A stretch of 53,912 bases of DNA from Gordonibacter faecis (lineage in GTDB: Bacteria > Actinomycetota > Coriobacteriia > Coriobacteriales > Eggerthellaceae): NCBI RefSeq assembly GCF_030077735.1, contig NZ_JASJEU010000001.1, forward strand, positions 1 to 53,912, given 5' to 3'. Positions 17,606-25,168 of this stretch are shown piece after piece. The stretch's first letter is position 1. Each line of letters begins with the position of its first letter. The notes beneath the pieces were generated by a model, which was not told where the DNA came from, made no database searches, and saw only the letters and a program-made list of their open reading frames with translations. Position numbers and translations under genes: made by a program.

Positions 17606-19984
17606 ATGCCGCGCACGCGGTCGCATACGCGCCGCCGTCCTCGCAGCAATCCCCGTGGCGTACTGTCCGTGCGCTCTGGTAGTTTCGGCTTTGTGGAAAC
17701 GGCCGAAGGGGGCTTCTTCGTGCCCGCCGCCAAAATGGGGGGCGCGTTCGACGGCGACCTCGTGGAGGTGGCCCCGCTTCCCCCACGTGGATCGGGTAAA
17801 CAGCCGCATCAGGGCGGCTCATCCGATGACCAGCCTGCGGCGCGTGTGGTGCGCGTGCTCGACCGTGCGCATGACTCACTGGTGGGGCGCTACGAAGTGG
17901 CGGAACCTTTCGGCGTGGTAGTCCCTGAGGACACGCGCATTCCCTACGACATTTTTACGATGCGCGCTGATTTTCCGCACGTGCCTGATGGAGCGCTTGT
18001 GCGTGTGCGCGTGACGGAGTTTCCTACGCGCAATACGGCGGCCATGGGTATCATTGAAGAAGTTCTAGGAATGGCGGATGACGCGCGCGTCTCGGTTGAC
18101 GTTATTGTGGCGCGCCACAAGCTGGAAACCTCGTTTTCCGACGCGGCGTTGGCGGAGGCGCGTGCGGCGGAACTCGATGAAACGGGGGCGCTGGCCAGTG
18201 AGTATCGCGACCTTCGTGAGCGCTTCACGTTTACTATTGATCCGGCCGATGCGCGGGACTTTGACGATGCGGTGTCTTTGGAAGCGATTTCAACCTGCGA
18301 GAGCGCGACTGCTGCCGGAGATGCTCAGTCGCTCAAACAGTCCTGCTCGCACGAAACGTCCACTGGACGTTTCGGCTCGTGCGGAACTCGCTTGGTGAGC
18401 ACCTCCGACAACAGCCGCTCTGGGTTGAATAGTTTCTCTTCTGAGGGTGAGGGTTCAACCTCAGAGTACATTCCTGAGTCGGTCTGCGTCGTGGATAAGA
18501 GGGGGATGGGGGCTGCTCGGTGGCGGTTGGGGGTGCATATTGCGGATGTTTCGCACTACGTGCCGTGGAATTCATCGCTTGACCTTGATGCGCGGCGGCG
18601 GGCTACCAGTGTGTATCTTGTTGACCGGGTTATCCCTATGTTGCCGGAGGAATTGTCGGGCGATTTGTGTTCGTTGAAGCCTGGTGAGGTGCGGCGCACC
18701 ATAACGGCTGATCTTTACTTGGATGAGCGGGCTCAGCTGGTGGGGTACGACTTGTATCCGGCGCTTATTCGTTCTTCTGCGCGGCTTTCTTATGATGAGG
18801 CGCAGAAGATGATTGATTCGCGCTCTGACACCGCCGATCTGCCCGGAGGAGCCCAGTCGCTCAGACAGTCCTGCTCGCACGGACAGTCCACTGGACTGTC
18901 CGGCTCATGGGGTGCGGCGCCGCGAAGCGAAGCGGAGCAAGTCCCCGAAGGGGAAACTCGCTTTGTGGACACCTCCGAGCAGATCGGCTCCAAGGGGGGT
19001 TCGGAGCTTGGCAAGGAACTTTCTTGGCGGTTGAAGGAGCTTTCTCGTATTGCTCGGGCGCGGGCTGCGGCTCGGGAGGGTGCGGGAGGGCTTGACTTTG
19101 ATACGGTGGAGGCGCGGGTGCGGCTGGATGGTGAGGGGCATCCGGTGGGGATTGACTTGCGCCGCAAGACCGATGCTACGTCGCTCATTGAAGAGGCGAT
19201 GATCCTGGCGAACGAGACGGTGGCGGCGCATTTGCGGGATGCGAAGTTTCCCAGCTTGTTTCGCGTGCATGAGCAGCCGGCGGCTGACAATTTGGCGGCG
19301 CTTATTCCCGTGTTCCAGGAGTTCCCGTGGTTCAAGGACGTGGATCAGAACAGGTTCGTGGCGGGGGATGCGCAGGTGTTGCAGAAAGTGCTGGCGGCGA
19401 GTGCGGGGCGGCCGGAGGGTGAGTTGGTGTCCTCGCTTCTGCTGCGCTCTATGAAGCGCGCGGTGTATCGGCCGGTTTGTGAGCCGCACTATGGGCTTGC
19501 GAGTGCGGCGTATACGCATTTCACATCTCCTATCAGGCGCTATCCTGACCTTGTGGTGCATCGGATGCTGAAGGCGCAGCTGACGAAGCGCTCTGAAACG
19601 TATTCGCAGGAGGTTTCCTCCCTTCCTTGGATTGCTGAGCATTCCTCCGACATGGAGCGTGTGGCCGAGAAGGCGGCGCGCGAGTCGCAGGAGCTCAAGA
19701 TCATTGAGTACCTGGAGGCCTTTGTGGGGCAGCGGTTCTCAGCGGTGGTGTCGGGCGTAGCAACGTATGGGCTGTACGTGCGCCTTGACAATACGGCGGA
19801 GGGGCTGGTGCCGGTGCGCTATTTGGGCGAAGAATACTTTGCGTTCGACGCGGTGCAGCATCGGTTGACGGGGCAGGAGACGGGGCGCTCGTTTCGCCTG
19901 GGACAGCGGCTTGCCGTGGTGCTGACGAACGCTGATACGCGTGCGCGTCGGCTTGATTTTCGCCTGGCGAATGACGAGGCATGA
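17606..19984 (+). CDS. rnr: Ribonuclease R/II family exoribonuclease with two in-frame palindromic insertions
   Basis: 792 aa. 3'-5' exoribonuclease that degrades structured RNA; in other bacteria it works with SmpB-tmRNA. ATG at 17606 has CAGGAG 7 nt upstream. Order: short basic N terminus, cold-shock-like OB region (~15-110), RNB catalytic domain from ~210 with the metal-binding aspartates in DPADARDFDDAV, the HFTSPIRRYPDLVVHR signature (~635-650), and an S1 domain (~705-785). Two stretches are foreign to the family: residues ~232-300, right after DFDDAV and before GVHIADVSHYV, and residues ~409-465. Both contain palindromic elements translated in the same frame (AQSL..S). The frame stays open and all motifs remain, so the protein is probably active with two surface loops. 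Codon bias weakens after the first insertion. Ends in TGA. Confidence 0.93.
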   Translation: MPRTRSHTRRRPRSNPRGVLSVRSGSFGFVETAEGGFFVPAAKMGGAFDGDLVEVAPLPPRGSGKQPHQGGSSDDQPAARVVRVLDRAHDSLVGRYEVAEPFGVVVPEDTRIPYDIFTMRADFPHVPDGALVRVRVTEFPTRNTAAMGIIEEVLGMADDARVSVDVIVARHKLETSFSDAALAEARAAELDETGALASEYRDLRERFTFTIDPADARDFDDAVSLEAISTCESATAAGDAQSLKQSCSHETSTGRFGSCGTRLVSTSDNSRSGLNSFSSEGEGSTSEYIPESVCVVDKRGMGAARWRLGVHIADVSHYVPWNSSLDLDARRRATSVYLVDRVIPMLPEELSGDLCSLKPGEVRRTITADLYLDERAQLVGYDLYPALIRSSARLSYDEAQKMIDSRSDTADLPGGAQSLRQSCSHGQSTGLSGSWGAAPRSEAEQVPEGETRFVDTSEQIGSKGGSELGKELSWRLKELSRIARARAAAREGAGGLDFDTVEARVRLDGEGHPVGIDLRRKTDATSLIEEAMILANETVAAHLRDAKFPSLFRVHEQPAADNLAALIPVFQEFPWFKDVDQNRFVAGDAQVLQKVLAASAGRPEGELVSSLLLRSMKRAVYRPVCEPHYGLASAAYTHFTSPIRRYPDLVVHRMLKAQLTKRSETYSQEVSSLPWIAEHSSDMERVAEKAARESQELKIIEYLEAFVGQRFSAVVSGVATYGLYVRLDNTAEGLVPVRYLGEEYFAFDAVQHRLTGQETGRSFRLGQRLAVVLTNADTRARRLDFRLANDEA
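18300..18421 (+). repeat. Palindromic element, copy 1, inside rnr
   Basis: Imperfect long hairpin. Outer stem: AGAGCG...CTG (18300-18311) with CAG..CGCTCT (18412-18421), then GGAGATGCTCA with TGAGCACCTCC (10 of 11 paired). Apical stem ACGAAACGTCCA / TGGACGTTTCG around 18351-18373. Translated in frame as GDAQSLKQSCSHETSTGRFG...GTRLVSTS. Followed by a second small inverted repeat, TGGGTTGAA / TTCAACCTCA (18421-18472). See copies at 18833, 21958 and 25169. Confidence 0.88.
18833..18988 (+). repeat. Palindromic element, copy 2, inside rnr
   Basis: Outer stem GCCGATCTGC (18833-18842) / GCAGATCGGC (18979-18988), perfect, continuing as CGGAGG / CCTCCG. Conserved left part GCCCAGTCGCTCAGACAGTC; conserved right part ACTCGCTTTGTGGACACC. 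Apical stem CGGACAGTCCA / TGGACTGTCCG differs from copy 1 on both arms. It also contains an extra segment (about 18906-18955) rich in GCGAAGCGAAGCGGAGC and CCCCGAAGGGG. Translated in frame in RNase R. Confidence 0.88.
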
Positions 19985-20035
19985 TGCAGGTGCCGCATGC
20001 AGAAGCGTGAGAGAGAGCAACGGGGGGAGGACGTC

Positions 20036-20503
20036 GTGGGGAAAACTGAAATGCCCCCGGTAGCAGTGCAGCGGCGTGAGCAGCTTGATGAGCTGTTGTC
20101 CGGCACGTTCAACTCCATTTTGCGCATTGAAGAGCGCTCACTCGACAACCGACTGACGCACGGGCTCACCATCACCGAGGTCCACACCATCGTGGCCGTG
20201 GGCCTGCATGAGCGCAACCCCATGACCGTGGTAGCCGCCCGCCTCGGCGTCACGCTGGCCACGCTCACCACGGCGGTGAATAAACTGGCGAAGAAGGGCT
20301 TCATCGAGCGCTCGCGCTCCGAAGACGACCGTCGCGTGGTGCTGGTGTCGCTCACCAAGAAGGGCCGCCAGGTGCTGCGCGCCCATAATCTGTTCCATCA
20401 TCAAATGATTGACGAGGCTCTGGCCGACCTCACCGACGAAGAAGAGCGCGTGTTTGCCGATGCGCTTGTCAAGGTGAAGGCGTTTTTCGACGCTCAAGAA
20501 TAG
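20036..20503 (+). CDS. fabT: MarR-family regulator, FabT-like
   Basis: 155 aa. GTG at 20036 is chosen because GGGGGGAGG lies 5 nt upstream; an ATG at 19997 has no comparable site. A winged-helix MarR fold is visible: helices around LTITEVHTIVAVGL, the recognition helix MTVVAARLGVTLATLTTAVNKLAKKGFIERSRS, and the wing EDDRRVVLVSLTKKGRQVL. In streptococci and enterococci FabT is the MarR repressor of the fab cluster, using acyl-ACP as corepressor. Here the gene stands directly before acpP-fabK-fabD, and a FabT-type operator lies at 20632-20648, so the same role is strongly suggested. Family membership is seen; the corepressor is inferred by analogy. Confidence 0.85.
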   Translation: MGKTEMPPVAVQRREQLDELLSGTFNSILRIEERSLDNRLTHGLTITEVHTIVAVGLHERNPMTVVAARLGVTLATLTTAVNKLAKKGFIERSRSEDDRRVVLVSLTKKGRQVLRAHNLFHHQMIDEALADLTDEEERVFADALVKVKAFFDAQE

Positions 20504-20587
20504 GCCTGTGTGCGTATGCGCGGTTCGTGCATCGCGGTTCGCGTGAGGCGCGTCGGCGCAGAAATCGTGGAGGGCGCAGCGCGGGTC

Positions 20588-20616
20588 TTGTCGGCGAGGC
20601 AACGTGCCCGTATCAT
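20588..20616 (+). promoter_or_regulatory. Putative promoter of the fatty-acid cluster
   Basis: TTGTCG (20588-20593), 17-bp spacer, TATCAT (20611-20616). The start of transcription would fall just upstream of the FabT-type operator at 20632. Confidence 0.5.
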
Positions 20617-20631
20617 TACCCGTAGAGAAAT

Positions 20632-20648
20632 ACTTTGATTATCAAACT
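20632..20648. promoter_or_regulatory. FabT-type operator upstream of acpP
   Basis: ACTTTGATTATCAAACT: a dyad with TTTGAT and ATCAAA half-sites around a central T/A, closely matching the FabT box of Firmicutes (TTTGA....TCAAA). It lies 23 bp before the acpP start codon and just after the promoter, a position suited to repression. AT-rich in otherwise GC-rich DNA. Confidence 0.8.
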
Positions 20649-20671
20649 AATTTGGAACGAAAGGGAACATC

Positions 20672-20890
20672 ATGGCTACCATTGATACCGTGAAAGAAGT
20701 GCTCGTTGAGAACCTCGACCTCGACGCTGATGCCATCACCGAGGACGCCACGCTGGAGTCGCTTGGCATTGACTCGCTCGACATGGTTGAACTTATCTGC
20801 GACCTCGAGGAAAAGTGCGACGTTGAATTCGGCGAGCCCGAGGGTATCGAGACCATCGGCCAGCTGGTTGCGCACATCGACTCGCTGTAA
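20672..20890 (+). CDS. acpP: Acyl carrier protein
   Basis: 72 aa, acidic, typical of ACP. It carries growing acyl chains on 4'-phosphopantetheine attached to the serine of GIDSLDMVEL (Ser36 or so). RBS AAAGGGAAC before the ATG at 20672. First gene after the FabT-type operator. A hairpin with a T-run follows, which would make acpP mRNA more abundant than the downstream genes, in line with the high need for ACP. Confidence 0.96.
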   Translation: MATIDTVKEVLVENLDLDADAITEDATLESLGIDSLDMVELICDLEEKCDVEFGEPEGIETIGQLVAHIDSL

Positions 20891-20904
20891 CAGAGGGTTG
20901 GAGG

Positions 20905-20931
20905 GGCCCCGATCAGGGGCCTCACGTTTTT
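20905..20931 (+). terminator. Partial terminator/attenuator between acpP and fabK
   Basis: Stem GGCCCC-GATCA-GGGGCC (20905-20921) followed by TCACGTTTTT. Since fabK and the rest of the cluster follow in the same direction with no clear new promoter, it probably acts as a partial terminator that raises the acpP share. Confidence 0.6.
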
Positions 20932-20950
20932 GAGAGGGAGAAGCATGGGC

Positions 20951-21922
20951 ATGAATACGCGAGTAACCGAACTGTTGGGCATTGAGGTGCCCGTCATCCA
21001 AGGCGCCATGGCGCGCATCGCCAACGCAAGCCTGGCGGGTGCGGTGAGCGAGGCGGGTGGTCTCGGCATCATCGCGTGCGGCGGCGCGCCGCTCGACTGG
21101 GTGGAAGAGCAGGTGCGCATCGCCCGTTCACTCACCGATAAACCCATCGGTGCGAACGTCATGCTCATGGATCCGAACGCGGCCGAGCTGGCCGAACTGT
21201 TGGTGAAGCTGCGCGTGGATGTGATTACTACAGGTGCGGGCAGCCCGGCGAACTATCTTCCGATGTGGAAGGAAGCGGGCATCAAGGTGGTGCCGGTGGT
21301 GGCTTCAAGTGCGCTCGCAGCGCGTATGGAGCGCCTTGGCGCGGACGCCGTGGTGGCCGAAGGCACCGAGGCGGGCGGCCACATTGGTGAACTCACCACG
21401 ATGGCGCTTATCCCGGCGGTGTGCGACGCGGTGTCTATCCCAGTCATTGCCGCAGGTGGTATTGCTGATGGGCGCGGAATGGCTGCCGCCTTTGCGCTGG
21501 GCGCAGAGGGCGTGCAGGTGGGTACGCGCTTCCTCACGGTGGACGAGTGCACTATCGCTGACGCATACAAGGAGAAGGTGCTTTCCGCGAAGGATGCCGA
21601 CACCATTGTTACCGGGCGCGGCAGTGGGCATCCGGTGCGCTGCCTCAAGAACAAGTTTGCGCGTAAGGTGCGCTCGCTTGAGGGCAACGTGGCTGCGAAC
21701 GGTGACGAGTTGGAGGCCATGTATGTGGGCTCCTTGCGTCGCGCGGTTGAGGGCGACGTGGATAATGGCGCCATGATGGCGGGGCAGTCGGCGGCATTGG
21801 TGCGGGCGCGCGGGACGGCTGCTGAGGTGATTGCGCAGATGGTGGGTGAGGCGCAGGCATTAGGAGCGCTGGATTTGAGTGCGATGGCGGCTGCGAATGC
21901 TCGGCGCGAGCGGGCTTTGTAG
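20951..21922 (+). CDS. fabK: Enoyl-ACP reductase II (FabK-type)
   Basis: 323 aa FMN-dependent TIM-barrel enzyme of the nitronate monooxygenase/FabK family that reduces enoyl-ACP in the last step of each elongation cycle. Visible: VIQGAMARIANASLAGAVSEAGGLG (N-terminal FMN region), EGTEAGGHIGE, IPVIAAGGIADGRGMAAAFALGAEGVQVGTRFL (phosphate-binding region), and the tail RRAVEGDVDNGAMMAGQSA, typical of FabK rather than nitronate monooxygenase. The start at 20951 gives MNTRVTELLGIE, which aligns with known FabK starts; ATG at 20945 and TTG at 20930 are alternatives. No FabI or InhA homologue is seen, so FabK is presumably the enoyl reductase, which would imply natural triclosan tolerance (inference). 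Confidence 0.92.
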   Translation: MNTRVTELLGIEVPVIQGAMARIANASLAGAVSEAGGLGIIACGGAPLDWVEEQVRIARSLTDKPIGANVMLMDPNAAELAELLVKLRVDVITTGAGSPANYLPMWKEAGIKVVPVVASSALAARMERLGADAVVAEGTEAGGHIGELTTMALIPAVCDAVSIPVIAAGGIADGRGMAAAFALGAEGVQVGTRFLTVDECTIADAYKEKVLSAKDADTIVTGRGSGHPVRCLKNKFARKVRSLEGNVAANGDELEAMYVGSLRRAVEGDVDNGAMMAGQSAALVRARGTAAEVIAQMVGEAQALGALDLSAMAAANARRERAL

Positions 21923-21934
21923 GAAGGGTTTTTG

Positions 21935-23095
21935 ATGGCTGAATTTCAACCTGGGGGAGGGCTGGGTGGCAGTGCCCAGTCGCTCGGCAGTCCTGACTCG
22001 CACGAAACGTCCACTGGACGTTTCGGCTCGTGCGGAACTCGCTTGGTGGACACCGCCGCCCAGCCCTGTGGGGGGTTGCTAGAGAAAACGGAGCAAGACT
22101 CTGAAGGGGAGGCTCGCTTGGCTGATTCCGCTGTCCAGCCCGGTTCAGGGGCGCTTCCTTTTGCCATTCCTGCTGGTGCTCCGGTGTTTTTGTGCTCGGG
22201 GCAGGGGGCGCAGAGGCCTGGCATGGGGGCGGACCTTTTGGACGTGCCTGAAGTGGCTGGCGTCTTTGAATGCGCTTCTGATGTGTTGGGGTTTGATGTG
22301 GCTGACCTTGTGTTGCATGCGGACGCTGGCACGTTGAATGATACGCGGAATGCACAGCCGGCGTTGTGTGTGCTGACGGTAGCCATTGCTCGGGCGCTCA
22401 TGGCGCGGGGGGTGGAGCCGGCGGCGGTGCTGGGGTTCTCTCTTGGGCAGGTGAGCGCGCTCGCTCTTTCGGGCATGCTTTCTGACGAGGACACCTTTGC
22501 CTTCGTGAAGGCGCGCGCCGAACTTATGGCTGAGGCGGCTGCCGAACATCCGGGGGTGATGAGTGCGCTTTTGAAGGCTGATGAGGAAAGCATTATTACC
22601 CTCTGCGAAGAATGTGCGCAGGGGGACGTTCTCGTGCCGGCGAACTTTAACTGTCCGGGGCAGATTGTTATTGCGGGAACACCGGCGGCGGTTGAGCGCG
22701 CCGAGGCGGCCTGGGCTGAGGTGGGGAAGCGCTCTTCGCGTTTGGCCACGTCTGGCGCCTTCCACAGTCCGCTCATGGCATCGGCTGCTGAGGGGATGGC
22801 TGCTTATTTGGCCAATGTTGCGTTTGCTGAGGCGCGTATTCCGCTTGTGTGCAACGTTACGGCTGCTCCGCTTTCCGCTGATGAGGCGCGTGAGAGCCTG
22901 GTGCAGCACCTCACGCATCCGGTGCGCTTTCAGCAGAGCGTTGAGGCGCTTGGTGCGGCGGGGGCTCACACGTTCGTTGAAGTGGGCTTCGGCGGCGTTT
23001 TGACGAACCTGGTGAAGCGCATCGACAAGGCAGCGACGCGCGTTTGTGTGCAGGATCGCGCGAGTTTCGATGCCTTCCTTTCCGATTCTGAATAG
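21935..23095 (+). CDS. fabD: Malonyl-CoA:ACP transacylase with a repeat-derived N-terminal extension
   Basis: 386 aa versus about 310 for typical FabD. ATG at 21935 with AGGAAGGG 6-7 nt upstream. Residues ~5-72 are encoded by a palindromic element and its tail (AQSL...CGTRLVDTA, then EQDSEGEARLADSAVQPG); the enzyme proper begins near residue 80 with VFLCSGQGAQRPGMG. The serine nucleophile lies in GFSLGQ (GHSLGE in Escherichia coli; Ser kept, His replaced by Phe as in some other FabDs), and the catalytic His is in SGAFHSPLM. It loads malonyl groups from CoA to ACP. 12 nt after fabK and 13 nt before fabG. Whether the extension is kept in the protein or bypassed by an internal start is unknown; no strong internal RBS is obvious. 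Confidence 0.92.
   Translation: MAEFQPGGGLGGSAQSLGSPDSHETSTGRFGSCGTRLVDTAAQPCGGLLEKTEQDSEGEARLADSAVQPGSGALPFAIPAGAPVFLCSGQGAQRPGMGADLLDVPEVAGVFECASDVLGFDVADLVLHADAGTLNDTRNAQPALCVLTVAIARALMARGVEPAAVLGFSLGQVSALALSGMLSDEDTFAFVKARAELMAEAAAEHPGVMSALLKADEESIITLCEECAQGDVLVPANFNCPGQIVIAGTPAAVERAEAAWAEVGKRSSRLATSGAFHSPLMASAAEGMAAYLANVAFAEARIPLVCNVTAAPLSADEARESLVQHLTHPVRFQQSVEALGAAGAHTFVEVGFGGVLTNLVKRIDKAATRVCVQDRASFDAFLSDSE
21958..22067 (+). repeat. Palindromic element, copy 3, at the start of fabD
   Basis: Outer stem AGGGCTGGG (21958-21966) / CCCAGCCCT (22059-22067), continuing as GGCAGTG / CACCGCC with one mismatch; CAACC (21949-21953) and GGTTG (22074-22078) may extend it. Apical stem ACGAAACGTCCA / TGGACGTTTCG as in copy 1. 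Translated in the same frame as copies 1 and 2. Confidence 0.88.
22085..22147 (+). repeat. Tail segment of the palindromic element in fabD
   Basis: ACGGAGCAAGACTCTGAAGG followed by GGAGGCTCGCTTGGCTGATTCC parallels the right part of copy 2 in rnr (GCGGAGCAAGTCCCCGAAGG, then GGAAACTCGCTTTGTGGACACC), again in the same frame (EQ.sEGE.R...D). CCAGCCC at 22135-22141 can also pair with the left outer stem at 21959-21965. Confidence 0.7.
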
Positions 23096-23108
23096 GAGTT
23101 TTGCCTGT

Positions 23109-23873
23109 ATGACCGAGAATACCGAAACCCTGCGTCGCAGCGCGGTTATCACTGGCTCGAGCCGCGGCATTGGGCGTGCGGTGGCTGAGAAGCTGGCCGC
23201 CGCTGGGTACGATGTGTGCGTGAACTGCTCGAGCGAGCGCGGGCTTGCCGATGCGCAGGCGCTGGCCGACGAACTGGCTTCCGCTCATGGGGTGCGCGCC
23301 ATCGCGAAGGCGGCGAACGTGGCCGATGCGGCTGAGGCGCAGGCGCTGATCGACGCGGCACACGAGGCGTTCGGCCGTATTGACGTGCTGGTGAACAACG
23401 CGGGCATCACGCGCGATGGCCTGGCCGTACGCATGAAAGAAGAGGACTTCGACGCGGTGATTAACGTCAACCTCAAGGGCACGTTCAACTGCTGCAAGGC
23501 GGCGGCGCAGCGTATGATGAAGCAGCGCTACGGGCGCATCGTGAACATGGCGAGCGTGGTGGGCGTGTCCGGCAATGCGGGGCAGGCGAACTACGCGGCT
23601 TCGAAGGCGGGCGTCATCGGCCTCACGAAGTCGCTTGCGCGCGAGTTGGCCGCTCGCAACATCACAGTGAACGCGGTGGCGCCGGGCTTTATTGCCACCG
23701 ACATGACCGACGAACTGTCCGACAAGCAGCGCAACGCCATCGCTGAGCGCATTGCGGCGCGTCGCTTTGGTGAACCGGAAGAGGTGGCGGCGCTTGTGCG
23801 ATTCTTGGCAAGTTCGGGGTCTGGCTACATTACCGGCCAGGTGATCTGCATTGATGGGGGGATGGCGCTATGA
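23109..23873 (+). CDS. fabG: 3-oxoacyl-ACP reductase
   Basis: 254 aa short-chain dehydrogenase. NADP-binding TGSSRGIG (~16-23), NNAGITRDGLAVRM, catalytic Ser...Tyr-x-x-x-Lys in ASVVGVSGNAGQANYAASKAG, and the FabG-type end (PGFIATDMTDELSDK...FLASSGSGYITGQVICIDGGMAL). It reduces 3-oxoacyl-ACP in each elongation round. ATG at 23109 with TAGGAG 10 nt upstream. Overlaps fabF by four bases (ATGA), so the two are translationally coupled. Ends in TGA. Confidence 0.96.
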   Translation: MTENTETLRRSAVITGSSRGIGRAVAEKLAAAGYDVCVNCSSERGLADAQALADELASAHGVRAIAKAANVADAAEAQALIDAAHEAFGRIDVLVNNAGITRDGLAVRMKEEDFDAVINVNLKGTFNCCKAAAQRMMKQRYGRIVNMASVVGVSGNAGQANYAASKAGVIGLTKSLARELAARNITVNAVAPGFIATDMTDELSDKQRNAIAERIAARRFGEPEEVAALVRFLASSGSGYITGQVICIDGGMAL

Positions 23874-25153
23874 ATGAGAACGTGAACGCGGCCACGCGCC
23901 GCGCGGACGGTACGCATCGCGTGGTAATCACGGGCATGGGCGCGGTGTCGCCCGCCGGTGTGGGCGTGCAGGCGCTCTGGGACGCGGTCATGGGGCGCAC
24001 GTGCTGCATTGGTCCGGTGACGCGCTTCGACACGACGGACTACGACGTGCACATCGCCGCCGAAGTACGCGATTTTGATGCGACCGAGCACGGCCTCTCC
24101 AAGAAGGAGGCGCGCCGTTTCGAGCGCTTCGTGCAGTACGCCATTGTGGCTTCCGACGAGGCGCTTGCTCAGTCAGGGCTCAATTTGGAAGCTGAAGACA
24201 CCACGCGCATTGCGTGTGTGTTTGGCACCGGCATCGGTGGCATCGACGAGTTGCAGAGTGGCTTCTTTACGCTGGCCGAGAAGGGGCCGAAGCGTGTGAG
24301 TCCGCTGTTCATCCCTACGATGATTGGCAATATTGCGGCGGGGAGCCTCTCCATTCGCTACGGGCTGCGCGGCGAGTGTCTGAACGTGGTGACGGCGTGC
24401 GCTACCGGAGCGCACTCTATTGGCACGGCGGTGCGCGATATTCGCCATGGCTATATTGATGCGGCGCTGGCGGGCGGTTCGGAGGAATCGGTGTCGCCTA
24501 TCTGCCTTGCGGGTTTTGCGAACTTGGGTGCGCTTTCGAAGGAAGAAGACCCTACGCAGGCGTCGTTGCCGTTCGACGTGCGGCGCGCGGGCTTTGTGGC
24601 GGGCGAAGGTGCGGGCGCGGTGGTGCTTGAGTCGCTGGAGCACGCGCTGGCGCGCGGAGCGAACATCCTGGCCGAGATCACGGGCTTTGGTTCGACGGGC
24701 GATGCTTACCACATGACGGCGCCTGAGCCCTCGGGCGAAGGCGTGGTGCGGGCGATGCGCCAGGCGCTTGCCGAAGGGGGCTTCACGCCTGATGACCTGG
24801 GGCATTTGAATGCGCACGGCACGGGGACGCCGGCAAACGACGCCACCGAGTCCAAGGCGCTGTTGGCGCTCTGCGGCGACGAGGCGGGGCGCGCGGTGCC
24901 GGTGACCTCGGTGAAGGGTACGACGGGGCATACGCTCGGCGCGGCGGGGGCTATTGAGGCTATTGTGACGGCGCTTGCCGTGGCGAACGAGTGCGTGCCG
25001 CCGACCTGCGGATTTGCGGAGGCGGATCCGGAGTGTCCGGTGAACGTGGTGATCGAGGCTAAGATGGGGTATCCGCAGAAGGTGGCTTTGTCGAACTCTT
25101 TGGGCTTCGGCGGACACAACGCGTCGTTGGCGATTTCGCCGTATTGCGCTTAG
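23870..25153 (+). CDS. fabF: 3-oxoacyl-ACP synthase II
   Basis: 427 aa condensing enzyme. Catalytic triad: Cys in VVTACATGAHSIGTA (~171), His in NAHGTGTPANDATES (~315) and His in TSVKGTTGHTLGAAGAIEA (~352), i.e. Cys-His-His as in KAS I/II. It extends malonyl-ACP with acyl-ACP. Starts inside the fabG stop (ATGA overlap). No fabH (KAS III initiator) is in the cluster, so initiation must be encoded elsewhere or done by another route. A 264-bp repeat-rich gap separates it from fabZ. Confidence 0.96.
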   Translation: MNENVNAATRRADGTHRVVITGMGAVSPAGVGVQALWDAVMGRTCCIGPVTRFDTTDYDVHIAAEVRDFDATEHGLSKKEARRFERFVQYAIVASDEALAQSGLNLEAEDTTRIACVFGTGIGGIDELQSGFFTLAEKGPKRVSPLFIPTMIGNIAAGSLSIRYGLRGECLNVVTACATGAHSIGTAVRDIRHGYIDAALAGGSEESVSPICLAGFANLGALSKEEDPTQASLPFDVRRAGFVAGEGAGAVVLESLEHALARGANILAEITGFGSTGDAYHMTAPEPSGEGVVRAMRQALAEGGFTPDDLGHLNAHGTGTPANDATESKALLALCGDEAGRAVPVTSVKGTTGHTLGAAGAIEAIVTALAVANECVPPTCGFAEADPECPVNVVIEAKMGYPQKVALSNSLGFGGHNASLAISPYCA

Positions 25154-25168
25154 GGCAACCTGCGGGAC

